Below, piece after piece: positions 26,249 through 35,282 of a stretch of 64,000 bases of DNA. The stretch lies in contig CAZVKG010000005.1 in NCBI GenBank assembly GCA_964627665.1, forward strand, positions 1 to 64,000, written 5' to 3'. The position numbers and the translations under genes are program-made. Numbering within the stretch: the stretch's first letter is position 1; each line of letters starts with the position of its first letter. The DNA is from UBA1351 sp964627665. GTDB lineage: Bacteria > Bacillota > Clostridia > Lachnospirales > Vallitaleaceae. The notes under the pieces are model-generated. The model saw only the letters and a list, made by a program, of their open reading frames with translations. It made no database searches and had not been told where the DNA came from.

Positions 26249-27574
26249 TTATTCATTCCATCCATAAATCTTAATCAGTTGCTGTCGCGTATATAGGTAT
26301 GCACTTATTGGATAGTTTTTTTGATCTTTTGTATTTGATGCAACCAAATACTCAATAACATTTCCATCCGCATCGTATAAAACTTCAGTGATCATTACCG
26401 TATGCCGCCAATTTTCATCAAATCCTAGAATAATGATATCCCCTATCTCTCCTTGATCAAAGTTGGCGTCTGCATCGGCTACAAGTCCAAAACCATCATT
26501 TAACTGGGCATAAGCATAAAACTCATCAACACCTGTCCACGAAGATGTTCTCCCCTGCGTCGCTGTTGTATTGTTCAGCGTTGCATCAAACCATTTCCAT
26601 ACATGATCTCCTTGAGTATCCATTGGAATACCACCTGCAACCATACTTTGAGAAGCAAAGTTTTGACAGTTTCCACCTAGATTACTATAGTCTAACCATT
26701 CTGTGTTTCGTCGATTGATCCAATTATTCGCATAACGGATCGCTTCATCCCGATTATATGGATGATCATAAACAAATTCTTTGTCCTCGTCAATTACTTG
26801 ATTACGTAACTGAAGATTACTATCTGCTTTCCGAAATAATTCGTCTTTTTGGGCATGGATATATTCAATTACTTGTGCATCAGTAAGTACAGGAACATTA
26901 TCTGTTTCAATCGTCATATCCGCTTCCGCATTCTCATCAATATCAATAGATTCATCCGTTTTAATATATTCACGATTTTCTCCAATTAATGCCCAATATA
27001 AGGTTCCTCGTTGTAAATGACTCAAGATTTTTATGCCATCAGCCGTTTCATCGAGCACAAAATAATGGATGATATCATACTGTTCGGCATCCACATCCGG
27101 ATACTCACTAAAATTCGTAATTGAATCTTCACTGATTGTGATTCGAGTTCCTTCTTCAAGGTCTTCAACATTGTCGACCCTTAAAAAATATTCATATTCT
27201 TGTAACGTTAAATCATTCACTTGTTTATTTCTTACTTCCACCATAAATTCCCATGCAGCACGATTGAGCTCTGCATTTATACCTTCAGAATCCTTATAAA
27301 GTGATGCGGTGTCCATAACTTCTGTCGTCGCTAATGATTCAAAATAGGCATTCATAAATGCTAGAATAGTGTTTTTTTCTTCTTCAGTCAGTTCTTCTGC
27401 ATCACCGGCAAATCCACCTTGACCTCTCGCTATTGGCACCTCAGCTTCCACGGATACATCCTCTTCAATACTATCATCACTATCATTACTACCGGAAGAG
27501 TTATGTGGTTTTATTTCACAACTTCCTAATAGAAACATAGAAATAAGTATCCACAAAACTATTTTTATTTTCAT
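26249..27574 (-). CDS. Lipoprotein with C-terminal amidase-like domain
   Basis: A 441-residue secreted protein with a type II signal peptide (lipobox LLGSC, cysteine about residue 19). After an acidic serine-rich linker comes an uncharacterised region (about 60-270). The last 170 residues match the Amidase_6 (PF12671-type) domain: YANNWINRRNTEW, then GGNCQNFASQSMVAGG with the probable catalytic cysteine, DHVWKW, and WRHTVMI with the histidine. It would be anchored on the outer face of the membrane. It follows the VOC gene by 13 bases and may be co-transcribed with gnd. Substrate unknown; cell-wall peptide cleavage is only a guess. Confidence 0.8.
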   Translation of the reverse strand: MKIKIVLWILISMFLLGSCEIKPHNSSGSNDSDDSIEEDVSVEAEVPIARGQGGFAGDAEELTEEEKNTILAFMNAYFESLATTEVMDTASLYKDSEGINAELNRAAWEFMVEVRNKQVNDLTLQEYEYFLRVDNVEDLEEGTRITISEDSITNFSEYPDVDAEQYDIIHYFVLDETADGIKILSHLQRGTLYWALIGENREYIKTDESIDIDENAEADMTIETDNVPVLTDAQVIEYIHAQKDELFRKADSNLQLRNQVIDEDKEFVYDHPYNRDEAIRYANNWINRRNTEWLDYSNLGGNCQNFASQSMVAGGIPMDTQGDHVWKWFDATLNNTTATQGRTSSWTGVDEFYAYAQLNDGFGLVADADANFDQGEIGDIIILGFDENWRHTVMITEVLYDADGNVIEYLVASNTKDQKNYPISAYLYTRQQLIKIYGWNE

Positions 27575-27587
27575 TAAATATACACCT

Positions 27588-27947
27588 TTATTTCATCTGT
27601 TCAGCAAATTGCACAGAAATACCGTTCGGGTCTTTGACATAGAAAAACTTTATATGGGGATTGGGTTGTATTGGACCTTTATATATTCCGATACCGGCTT
27701 GCTTCATTTCATCCATCTTCTTGTCCATTGAATCTACAGAAAATCCAAGCGAAATCTGATCCGACTCCGGATAATCCTCGCCGCCGCCAATAAGTTCTAG
27801 TTCTGTTTCCCCATCTCCAAGAAATGCTATTTCAACGCCGGGCCTAGATTCAAAACGTCTAGATACCCTTAAGCCAACATATTTTTCGTAAAACTTAATT
27901 GATTCCTCTAAATTATTCACATGCACTGTTGTCCATAAAAATGCCAT
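27588..27947 (-). CDS. VOC-family (glyoxalase-like) protein
   Basis: A 119-residue vicinal-oxygen-chelate protein made of two beta-alpha-beta-beta-beta units. Metal-ligand positions are visible as HVNNLEESIKFYEKYVGL and TELELIGGG, with a C-terminal PNGISVQFAEQ. It resembles lactoylglutathione lyase, but the family is too broad for a substrate call. AAAGGAG lies upstream of the ATG, 12 bases after gnd. Confidence 0.85.
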   Translation of the reverse strand: MAFLWTTVHVNNLEESIKFYEKYVGLRVSRRFESRPGVEIAFLGDGETELELIGGGEDYPESDQISLGFSVDSMDKKMDEMKQAGIGIYKGPIQPNPHIKFFYVKDPNGISVQFAEQMK

Positions 27948-27958
27948 TATAGTCTCCT

Positions 27959-29410
27959 TTAAACTTGATATGTTGATGATGCTGTACTTCCACCTGCACC
28001 TGTCCAGTTCGTATGGAAAAATTCGCCTCTCGGCTTATCAACACGCTCATAGGTGTGGGCGCCAAAGTAATCTCTTTGTGCCTGCAAAAGATTAGCAGGA
28101 AGTCGTTCACTTCTAAAGCCATCATAAAAGGTAATTGCTGCCGATAATGTCGGAACTGAGATTCCTTTTGTAATCGCTGTTGCAACAACACTTCGTAAAT
28201 CCTGTTCAGACTCTGTTACTGCTTTCGTGAAAAAATCATCCAACAAGAGATTACTGAGCGATGCGTCGTTCTCGTAAGCATTTTTTATATTATCTAAAAA
28301 TACACTTCGAATAATACATCCACCACGCCACATTGCTGCAATACCACTATAATTTAAATCCCATCCATATGTATTGGCTGCTTCACGCATTAACATATAT
28401 CCTTGCGTATAGGAAATAATTTTTGCCATATATAAAGCATGCTTCATTTGCTCAATAAAAGCCACCTTTTCTCCTTCAAATGTCATCGCTGGACCTGTAA
28501 GTACCTTCGATGCTTTAACACGTTCTTCTTTTATCGCTGACAAACATCTGGCATAAACGGACTCACTAATCAATGTTAATGGAACCCCTTCATGAAGGGA
28601 CGAAATGCCGGTCCATTTGCCTGTACCTTTTTGACCTGCCGTATCTAAAATATAATCCACAACATAATTTCCATCGTCGTCTTTATAGTCTAAAATGTCT
28701 CGCGTAATCTCAATAAGATAGCTATCTAGAATATCTTCATTCCACACTTTAAACACTTCATGCATCTCATTATTTGACATTCCTAACAGGTCTTTCATTA
28801 ATTGATACGCTTCAGAAATCAACTGCATATCGCCATACTCAATTCCATTATGGACCATTTTTACATAATGGCCGGCTCCATCAGCCCCAACCCAATCACA
28901 ACAGGGTGTACCATCATCTGCTTTAGCTGCAATCGTTTGAAAAATAGGTTGAATATGCTGCCAGGCTTGAGCTGAACCACCCGGCATAATACTTGGACCA
29001 TTCAAAGCGCCTTCTTCGCCACCACTAACGCCGGTTCCGACATATAATAGGCCTTTGTCTTCAATATACTTTGTACGTCGTATTGAGTCTTCATAGTTGG
29101 AGTTACCCCCATCAATAATAATATCCCCTTCTTCTAAATACGGAATAACTTTATCAATAAAAATATCTACCGGATTTCCGGCTTTTACCATTAACATCAC
29201 TTTTCTCGGTTTTTCTAATTGATTCACAAATTCTTCTATTGAATAAGTACCGATAATGTTCTTTCCTTTTGCGCGACCTTCTACAAAATCGGTCACTTTT
29301 TCAGTTGTACGATTAAAAACCGCAACGGTAAAGCCATTTCGTTCCATATTCATAACCAGGTTTTCGCCCATAACCGCTAAACCTATTAAACCTATATCTG
29401 CTTTTTTCAT
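27959..29410 (-). CDS. gnd: 6-phosphogluconate dehydrogenase (decarboxylating)
   Basis: A 483-residue NADP-linked enzyme of the oxidative pentose phosphate path, giving ribulose 5-phosphate and CO2. It shows the Rossmann start IGLIGLAVMGENLVMNMERNG, VSGGEEGALNGPSIMPGG (in part), the catalytic lysine/asparagine in KMVHNGIEYGD, and the C-terminal GEFFHTNW. The start at 29410 has GGAGG six bases upstream; the frame is open further to 29470 without a ribosome site. Full length (long form). A TATAAT at 29462-29467 is its likely -10. Confidence 0.96.
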   Translation of the reverse strand: MKKADIGLIGLAVMGENLVMNMERNGFTVAVFNRTTEKVTDFVEGRAKGKNIIGTYSIEEFVNQLEKPRKVMLMVKAGNPVDIFIDKVIPYLEEGDIIIDGGNSNYEDSIRRTKYIEDKGLLYVGTGVSGGEEGALNGPSIMPGGSAQAWQHIQPIFQTIAAKADDGTPCCDWVGADGAGHYVKMVHNGIEYGDMQLISEAYQLMKDLLGMSNNEMHEVFKVWNEDILDSYLIEITRDILDYKDDDGNYVVDYILDTAGQKGTGKWTGISSLHEGVPLTLISESVYARCLSAIKEERVKASKVLTGPAMTFEGEKVAFIEQMKHALYMAKIISYTQGYMLMREAANTYGWDLNYSGIAAMWRGGCIIRSVFLDNIKNAYENDASLSNLLLDDFFTKAVTESEQDLRSVVATAITKGISVPTLSAAITFYDGFRSERLPANLLQAQRDYFGAHTYERVDKPRGEFFHTNWTGAGGSTASSTYQV

Positions 29411-29461
29411 TCTTTTCCTCCATTCAGTCATAACTATATAAAGCCACTTCAGTATATGCCC

Positions 29462-29467
29462 ATTATA
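29462..29467 (-). promoter_or_regulatory. -10 element of the gnd unit
   Basis: Perfect TATAAT on the minus strand, 52 bases before the gnd ATG; the -35 position (TTTTAT) is weak. Confidence 0.45.
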
Positions 29468-29493
29468 CAATATATTTTATAGAAATAAAACAC

Positions 29494-29522
29494 TTTACAT
29501 AATATAGATTATTATCTAAAAT
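29494..29522 (+). promoter_or_regulatory. Promoter of the cation/proton antiporter
   Basis: TTTACA (29494-29499), 17-base spacer, TAAAAT (29517-29522), 40 bases before the ATG at 29563; divergent from gnd. Confidence 0.55.
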
Positions 29523-29562
29523 AGTAATGTCACACCCTACGAAATAAAGATTGGAGATAGAT

Positions 29563-30744
29563 ATGTTATTTAGTATTGCATTAATGATGATTATTGGATT
29601 TCTACTGAGTGGTATTTTTAATCGGTTAAAGCTTCCCGGACTACTCGGTATGATTATAACAGGAATTATATTGGGACCATATGTACTGAATCTAATCGCC
29701 TCTGATCTTCTTAATATTTCAAAAGACTTGCGCGAAATTGCATTAATCGTCATTCTCATACGTGCCGGTTTATCATTGGATCTACGCGACCTAAAAAAAG
29801 TCGGTCGTCCGGCCATACTTATGTGCTTTGTTCCAGCAACAATCGAGATTTTAACCGTCGTCTTGTTAGCACCTATTATTTTTAATATTTCCTATATAGA
29901 AGCTGCCATTATGGGGGCAGTTTTAGCTGCCGTATCTCCTGCTGTGGTTGTCCCACGAATGATTAAGCTTATAGAAAGCGGGCATGGCAAGGATAAAAGT
30001 ATACCCCAGCTTATTTTAGCCGGGGCCTCTGTTGATGATATTTATGTTATTATACTATTTACGGCATTTATGGGAATGTATAAAGGTGCCGCATTCGACA
30101 CTAAAAGCTTAATTACCGTTCCCATTTCAATTATTCTGGGCCTTGTTATCGGAATAATTGTTGGACTTATTCTCGTTTATATCTTCAAAAAAATACATAT
30201 GCGAGATACCGTTAAGGTATTTATTATTTTAAGTCTATCTTTTTTAATTGTTTCTTTGGAAACTTACATTCAAGACTATATTCCAATGTCCGGACTTCTG
30301 GGCGTCATGGCTCTGGGCGGCACAATTCTAGAAGCCTATGGATTGTTGGCCCGTCGTATTATCGGAAAATTTTCTAAAATATGGGTTGGTGCTGAACTTT
30401 TGCTATTTATCCTCGTTGGTGCCGCTGTGGATATACGTTATTTAGCTCATGCCGGTATTGGCTCAGTAGCTATTATTGTCATCGCTCTCATCGGTCGAAT
30501 CATCGCCGTCAACATGAGTTTAATCAAAACACCCCTGAATATGAAGGAACGACTTTTTTGTTCCATTGCCTATATGCCAAAAGCAACCGTCCAAGCAGCA
30601 ATCGGATCGATTCCACTTACTGCAGGGGTTGCTTCAGGTAACCTTATATTAACAATTGCTGTTCTCTCCATTATGATTACAGCACCAATCGGTGCCATCG
30701 GTATTGATCGATTACATCCTCGCTTACTTAATAAGATTGACTAA
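29563..30744 (+). CDS. Cation:proton antiporter (CPA family)
   Basis: A 393-residue membrane protein with about 12 hydrophobic helices, of the monovalent cation:proton antiporter superfamily (Kef/NhaP-like membrane domain only; no TrkA-N domain). Ion-binding acidic residues are visible in GASVDDIYVIILF; other conserved blocks are LPGLLGMIITGIILGPY and the first-helix GFLLSGIF. Start at the ATG 29563 with GGAG upstream. It ends by a four-base overlap with the convergent EAL gene. Likely Na+ or K+ export with pH homeostasis. Confidence 0.85.
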   Translation: MLFSIALMMIIGFLLSGIFNRLKLPGLLGMIITGIILGPYVLNLIASDLLNISKDLREIALIVILIRAGLSLDLRDLKKVGRPAILMCFVPATIEILTVVLLAPIIFNISYIEAAIMGAVLAAVSPAVVVPRMIKLIESGHGKDKSIPQLILAGASVDDIYVIILFTAFMGMYKGAAFDTKSLITVPISIILGLVIGIIVGLILVYIFKKIHMRDTVKVFIILSLSFLIVSLETYIQDYIPMSGLLGVMALGGTILEAYGLLARRIIGKFSKIWVGAELLLFILVGAAVDIRYLAHAGIGSVAIIVIALIGRIIAVNMSLIKTPLNMKERLFCSIAYMPKATVQAAIGSIPLTAGVASGNLILTIAVLSIMITAPIGAIGIDRLHPRLLNKID

Positions 30745-32393
30745 TCAAGGGATGTGGGCTTGGAATAATAATAGCCTTGTATACAATCACATTTTTGTTG
30801 TTTAAGTATTGCAATTTGGCTTTCACTTTCTACGCCCTCGGCCACAACAAGAGCCCCAAGTTCTTTCGTTATAATAATAATATTTTCCACAAAAATTTTA
30901 CCTACTGTTGTTTCAATGAGATCGATAATCGACTTATCGATTTTCACTTCATCGAAGGGTAAATTAATGAGATGATTTATTGAAGCATATCCGCTCCCAA
31001 AATCATCCATAGAAATTTTAAAACCCAACATACGAATACGTGAAATTATATCAATAATTATTCCTAAGTCGTTAATAAAAATATCTTCAGTAATCTCTAA
31101 GGTAATATTGTGCGGATCCACATGATAGTGTTTCGTTAAGCTTATCAATCGATTATAAAACTCCTCTGTGTGAATTACCAGAGGGGAAATATTCACTGAT
31201 ACGCTAATATCTTCATGGTATTTTTTTTTTAACTTGGGATAATCTTGTAGCGCTTTTTCTAAAGACCAAATTGTAAAGTCAAAAATAAGCTTTGACTGGC
31301 TAAATACAGGAATGAATTCTACTGGAGATACATAGCCTAGTTGTTTTGAAAACCACCTCGCCAATGCCTCGACACCAATAACTTTTCCTGTATTGACATC
31401 TCTCTTTTCTTGATAATATAGAAGAAGTTCATCTTCAGTTATTGCTCTTCGAACATAACTCTTTAAAAGCTCATTACGCTCTAATTTTTCATATATGGAT
31501 TCTTCAAAACATAGAATTTCTGTTATCTTTTCTTTTTTTCCAAACTCGATTGTTGCATTAACCTGTTGAATTAATTGCTCATAATTTTGTTCCTTGTGAA
31601 TATCTTGTGTATAGCCAATTGCAAACTCAATCTGATGATATCGACCTTCTTCTTCTATGAACTTATCTAGGGCCTTCTTTAAATCGCTGACAAGTCCACG
31701 AATTTTATCTATATCACCCTGATGCATCCAAATCCCAAACTTATCACTGGCGATTCGCCCATAGAAGTCTTGATCTTGTCTTTCTAAAAAAGTTTCTCCA
31801 ATTTCTCTGAGAATTCGATCACCAAATTCTGTGCCATATACGGAATGAATGGCATTTAAGTGGCGCACTTCAATGATAACTAAGCAGGCCCCTTCTCGAG
31901 CATGTGCAATCTCGGGCTCCACATATTCTCTAAATCCATTTCGATTAAGTATGGGCGTATAATCATCATGATAGGCATAGAGTCGCAACCGTTCTTCAAG
32001 TTTTCTTTGCTCCGTGATATCATTCGAGACAACTAAAATACGATGGCAACTTCCGTCCTCCTCGATAATCGGCACTTTTTTTGTTGACAACCAAAGGACT
32101 TTCCCATCTGCACCTGTCAGTGGCTCTTCTTCAATCAGTACCGGTTCCTTACTGCGAATGGCTTGAAGGTCTTTTTCGCGAAAAAAATCCACCTCTTCTT
32201 TTGTTGCACTAAAGTCACTATCTCTAAGCCCTTCAAGCTCTTGAACCGTTGTTCCATAAGCCTTGCTCAAGGCATCATTAACTAACTCAAATCGGCCGTC
32301 TTCATTCTTAATTGAAATGAAGGCCGGAATCAGATCAATAACACTGCGTAAAAAGTCCCGTTCCTTGAGATAACTATTAATTTTCTCATCCAT
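30741..32393 (-). CDS. PAS-GGDEF(degenerate)-EAL c-di-GMP phosphodiesterase
   Basis: About 550 residues, cytoplasmic, with no membrane helix. A PAS domain (about 10-125) is followed by a GGDEF-fold domain whose active-site motif is degenerate (GRIASDKFG in place of GGDEF), so it should not make c-di-GMP. An EAL domain (about 305-550) keeps the catalytic residues: EALARW, VNISP, LEITED, MDDFGSGY, the lysine in KIDKSI, EGVES, and the final QGYYYSKP. It should hydrolyse c-di-GMP in response to a PAS ligand. Start uncertain; ATG at 32393 chosen, an in-frame ATG at 32408 is possible. Confidence 0.88.
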   Translation of the reverse strand: MDEKINSYLKERDFLRSVIDLIPAFISIKNEDGRFELVNDALSKAYGTTVQELEGLRDSDFSATKEEVDFFREKDLQAIRSKEPVLIEEEPLTGADGKVLWLSTKKVPIIEEDGSCHRILVVSNDITEQRKLEERLRLYAYHDDYTPILNRNGFREYVEPEIAHAREGACLVIIEVRHLNAIHSVYGTEFGDRILREIGETFLERQDQDFYGRIASDKFGIWMHQGDIDKIRGLVSDLKKALDKFIEEEGRYHQIEFAIGYTQDIHKEQNYEQLIQQVNATIEFGKKEKITEILCFEESIYEKLERNELLKSYVRRAITEDELLLYYQEKRDVNTGKVIGVEALARWFSKQLGYVSPVEFIPVFSQSKLIFDFTIWSLEKALQDYPKLKKKYHEDISVSVNISPLVIHTEEFYNRLISLTKHYHVDPHNITLEITEDIFINDLGIIIDIISRIRMLGFKISMDDFGSGYASINHLINLPFDEVKIDKSIIDLIETTVGKIFVENIIIITKELGALVVAEGVESESQIAILKQQKCDCIQGYYYSKPTSLD

Positions 32394-32494
32394 ATAACAA
32401 CATCCCATCTCTCTTTGGCTTGTAAAAACATACATAAAATCATTATACTATAAATGATGAGAAATGATAAGATGAAAACCTAACCGTTTAATAT

Positions 32495-33418
32495 TCACTC
32501 ATTTTCTTTATAATTTATTGCTAATTTCGCATAAAAATCTTCTAATGTTAAACGTGCATCGAGTGTGTGATATACCCGTATTGGCCGATTATTTTGCTCA
32601 TGAATATAATGCATATCTTGCGTAAATATCGGTGCCGGTTGCCAATCGTAATTCATACGCTCTAACTCTTCCAATAAAACAGTCACTGTTCCCTGATCAC
32701 CTAGTCCCCAGCTTTCTCCGTGTGGCCATGGTTGATACGTTGCCATCTTATTATTAAATTCAACCATTTGTTCAAATAAATATTTCCCGATTCTTCCGCA
32801 TGGTTTTACACGGTATTGAAGTTCTGCTAAAGATACTGCCATTTGCTTATATACATTAATCGGAACTTGCCATAATGGCATTGTTGATTTAAATACTACA
32901 TTCGCCGCATGAATATCTTGCCATAGGTTAAACTCAGGACATCCTACCGGCCATTTCCCTCCACCAATCCATATGGCTGTCATATGTTTACAAATCTCAG
33001 GTTCTTCCAAAATTGCACTCGCCAAATCGGTTAAACACCCTTGAAAGACAACGAAAAGCGGATGCTCATCTTCACGTAAAGCTTCCTCAATGATAAATCT
33101 TGACCCTTTTGAAGGATTTGGGCTTTCTTCATCTACGAGTGGTTCACTCGCTCCTTTGATTATTGGATACTTACCTGATAATTCCATTAAATCTAATACT
33201 TTTTCAATTTCATCATAACTTGCATCGACTGTATTGCCTTTGCCATATTCTTGGGCATTTCCATCGAAATGGCCGGCTATAATTCCTTTAACATCAAATT
33301 TAGGTGTCATTAAGTGATGTGCAAGTGCAAATTGGTCATCTGCTTCATTTTTACAGTCCGTATGTACAATAACCCGTATTTTTTTGTTGTCCGGCACACT
33401 AAAATCATATTTGTTCAT
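32495..33418 (-). CDS. Nucleoside-hydrolase-fold enzyme (IunH-like) in sugar operon
   Basis: A 307-residue protein of the inosine/uridine-preferring nucleoside hydrolase superfamily. The calcium-binding N-terminal aspartate cluster is present as HTDCKNEADDQFAL, a divergent form of the DTDxGxDD motif. The central segment GGGKWPVGCPEFNLWQD corresponds to the family NxxxD region, and WGLGDQGT to the C-terminal ligand region. It is the last gene after a CUT1 transporter with two permeases and a binding protein, so its substrate may be a glycoside brought in by that transporter, not a housekeeping nucleoside. ATG at 33418 has AAAGGA upstream. Confidence 0.8.
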   Translation of the reverse strand: MNKYDFSVPDNKKIRVIVHTDCKNEADDQFALAHHLMTPKFDVKGIIAGHFDGNAQEYGKGNTVDASYDEIEKVLDLMELSGKYPIIKGASEPLVDEESPNPSKGSRFIIEEALREDEHPLFVVFQGCLTDLASAILEEPEICKHMTAIWIGGGKWPVGCPEFNLWQDIHAANVVFKSTMPLWQVPINVYKQMAVSLAELQYRVKPCGRIGKYLFEQMVEFNNKMATYQPWPHGESWGLGDQGTVTVLLEELERMNYDWQPAPIFTQDMHYIHEQNNRPIRVYHTLDARLTLEDFYAKLAINYKENE

Positions 33419-33460
33419 ATAAAATCCTTTCCTCACTCTGAAATTGTACTTCTAATATAG

Positions 33461-34354
33461 CTAACCTTTGACCGCCCCAAGTGAAATTCCTTTTTGATAA
33501 TATTTTTGCAAGAAGGGGAATAGCATCAAAATCGGTAATATTGCAACAAATGCAATCGCCATTTGAACACCCACTGCAGGTACTCTTAACATCTCTTCTC
33601 CTGCATAAGAAGCCATTGGACCGGATGTTAAAAACTGTAGATCACGAATCATTGCATTTAATAAGTTTTGAATACTGTAAAAATCCGTTCTTTTGTTCAA
33701 ATAATACAAACCATTTGTCCAATCATTCCAATAAGTAATTCCTGTAAATGTTCCCATGGTTACTAAGATGGGTTTACCTAAAGGTAATACAATGGTGAAG
33801 AAAATTCTAAAATGACTTGCGCCATCAATTTGTGCCGCTTCATAAAGTGTCTCCGGTATATTGCTGGCAAAATATGTTCGAATAATAATAATACCAAAAG
33901 CATTCAACATAAATGTCGGAATAATCAGCGCTTGTATCGTATCTTTAATATTAAAAATCGTTGTATAAGAGATATATGTCGGTACTAGTCCACCATTAAA
34001 TAACATTGTAAAAAATACAAAGAACATAATCTGTCGACGGAAAGGCAGTTTGGATAAAGATAAGGGATAGGCCATCAAGGATGCTAATGATAAATACATT
34101 GTTGTACCTACCACTGCGACAAAAATAGTCACACCATATGCCCTAATAATCTTGTTGCTTGACATGAATATAAATTTATATGCCTCCAAACTAAATTTTT
34201 CTGGAAAAAAAGAATATCCATTAACAAGTAATGTGCTCTCCTCCGTTATTGATGACATAAACAGTAATATAAAAGGAAGAATTACTGCGATAGTAAATAG
34301 AATTAAAACAGTATGAGCAATTAATTGAAAACTAGGTATTTTCTTTTTGTACAT
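33461..34354 (-). CDS. Carbohydrate ABC transporter permease (LplC type)
   Basis: A 297-residue CUT1 inner-membrane permease with six hydrophobic helices and the EAA loop in LYEAAQIDGASHFRIFFTIVLPLGKPI that contacts the ATPase. AGGAGG ribosome site. It is 15 bases after its partner permease. No ATPase gene is nearby; CUT1 systems of Firmicutes often share one (MsmX-like) encoded elsewhere. Confidence 0.92.
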   Translation of the reverse strand: MYKKKIPSFQLIAHTVLILFTIAVILPFILLFMSSITEESTLLVNGYSFFPEKFSLEAYKFIFMSSNKIIRAYGVTIFVAVVGTTMYLSLASLMAYPLSLSKLPFRRQIMFFVFFTMLFNGGLVPTYISYTTIFNIKDTIQALIIPTFMLNAFGIIIIRTYFASNIPETLYEAAQIDGASHFRIFFTIVLPLGKPILVTMGTFTGITYWNDWTNGLYYLNKRTDFYSIQNLLNAMIRDLQFLTSGPMASYAGEEMLRVPAVGVQMAIAFVAILPILMLFPFLQKYYQKGISLGAVKG

Positions 34355-34369
34355 AATAATTCCTCCTTT

Positions 34370-35266
34370 CTAAAATAATGCATTTTCTTTGCTTACTTTT
34401 CGAATAATCATATTGGCTGACAGCACAAGGATAAATCCAACGATAGATTGATAAAAACCTGCCGCTGAGGCCATGCCTACATTCCCTAGTTCCATTAATC
34501 CTCGATATACATAGGTATCTACAACATTCGTTGTTGGGTATAGCAATCCGGCATTTCTCGGTACTTGATAGAACAAACCAAAATCAGAATAAAATATACG
34601 ACCAATACTCATAATGAGTAATGTAACAATTGTAGGGACCAAGGATGGAATAGTAATATAAAAAATTTGTTTAATCTTATTGGCTCCATCAATACGTGCT
34701 GCTTCAAATAAGGATGGATCAATTCCATTAATTGCCGCAATATAGATCAAACAACCATACCCTATCGTTTTCCACGTATTCGCTATGATTAATATATACG
34801 GCCAATGCTTGGCTTCGTTATACCAAAAAATGGGGTCTTTTCCAAAAATCGGTAGAATAGAATTGTTCACGATACCATTTTGCATGCTTAAAAACGCATA
34901 TACAATATAACCTAAGATTACCATTGACATCAAAAAAGGTAAGAGTATAGCACTTTGATATATCTTCTTCAAATGTCTTTGTGTGACGTCCGCAATAAAT
35001 ATAGCTAATGTTATCCCTAAAACCATATTGATAATGATAAAGGCTATGTTATATAAGAGTGTATTTCGTGTTATGACAAAAGCATCCGAAGTTGAAAACA
35101 GGAACTCGAAGTTCCTGAATCCAACCCACTCACTGCCAAAGATGCCTTTACTAAAGTCCATTTTCTTGAATGCTATGATTAACCCGAACATTGGAATATA
35201 ATTGTTAATAATAAAGTATAATGTACCGGGTAACATCATTATATATAGAGGCAACCATTTTTTCAT
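34370..35266 (-). CDS. Carbohydrate ABC transporter permease (LplB type)
   Basis: A 298-residue permease, first of the pair, with six helices, an N-terminal YIMMLPGTLYFIINNYIPMFG typical of LplB/YtcP-type proteins, and the EAA loop LFEAARIDGANKIKQIFYITIPSL. It begins 16 bases after the binding protein. Together with the next gene it forms the membrane channel of the importer. Confidence 0.92.
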   Translation of the reverse strand: MKKWLPLYIMMLPGTLYFIINNYIPMFGLIIAFKKMDFSKGIFGSEWVGFRNFEFLFSTSDAFVITRNTLLYNIAFIIINMVLGITLAIFIADVTQRHLKKIYQSAILLPFLMSMVILGYIVYAFLSMQNGIVNNSILPIFGKDPIFWYNEAKHWPYILIIANTWKTIGYGCLIYIAAINGIDPSLFEAARIDGANKIKQIFYITIPSLVPTIVTLLIMSIGRIFYSDFGLFYQVPRNAGLLYPTTNVVDTYVYRGLMELGNVGMASAAGFYQSIVGFILVLSANMIIRKVSKENALF

Positions 35267-35282
35267 TTCTATCTCCTCGCAG

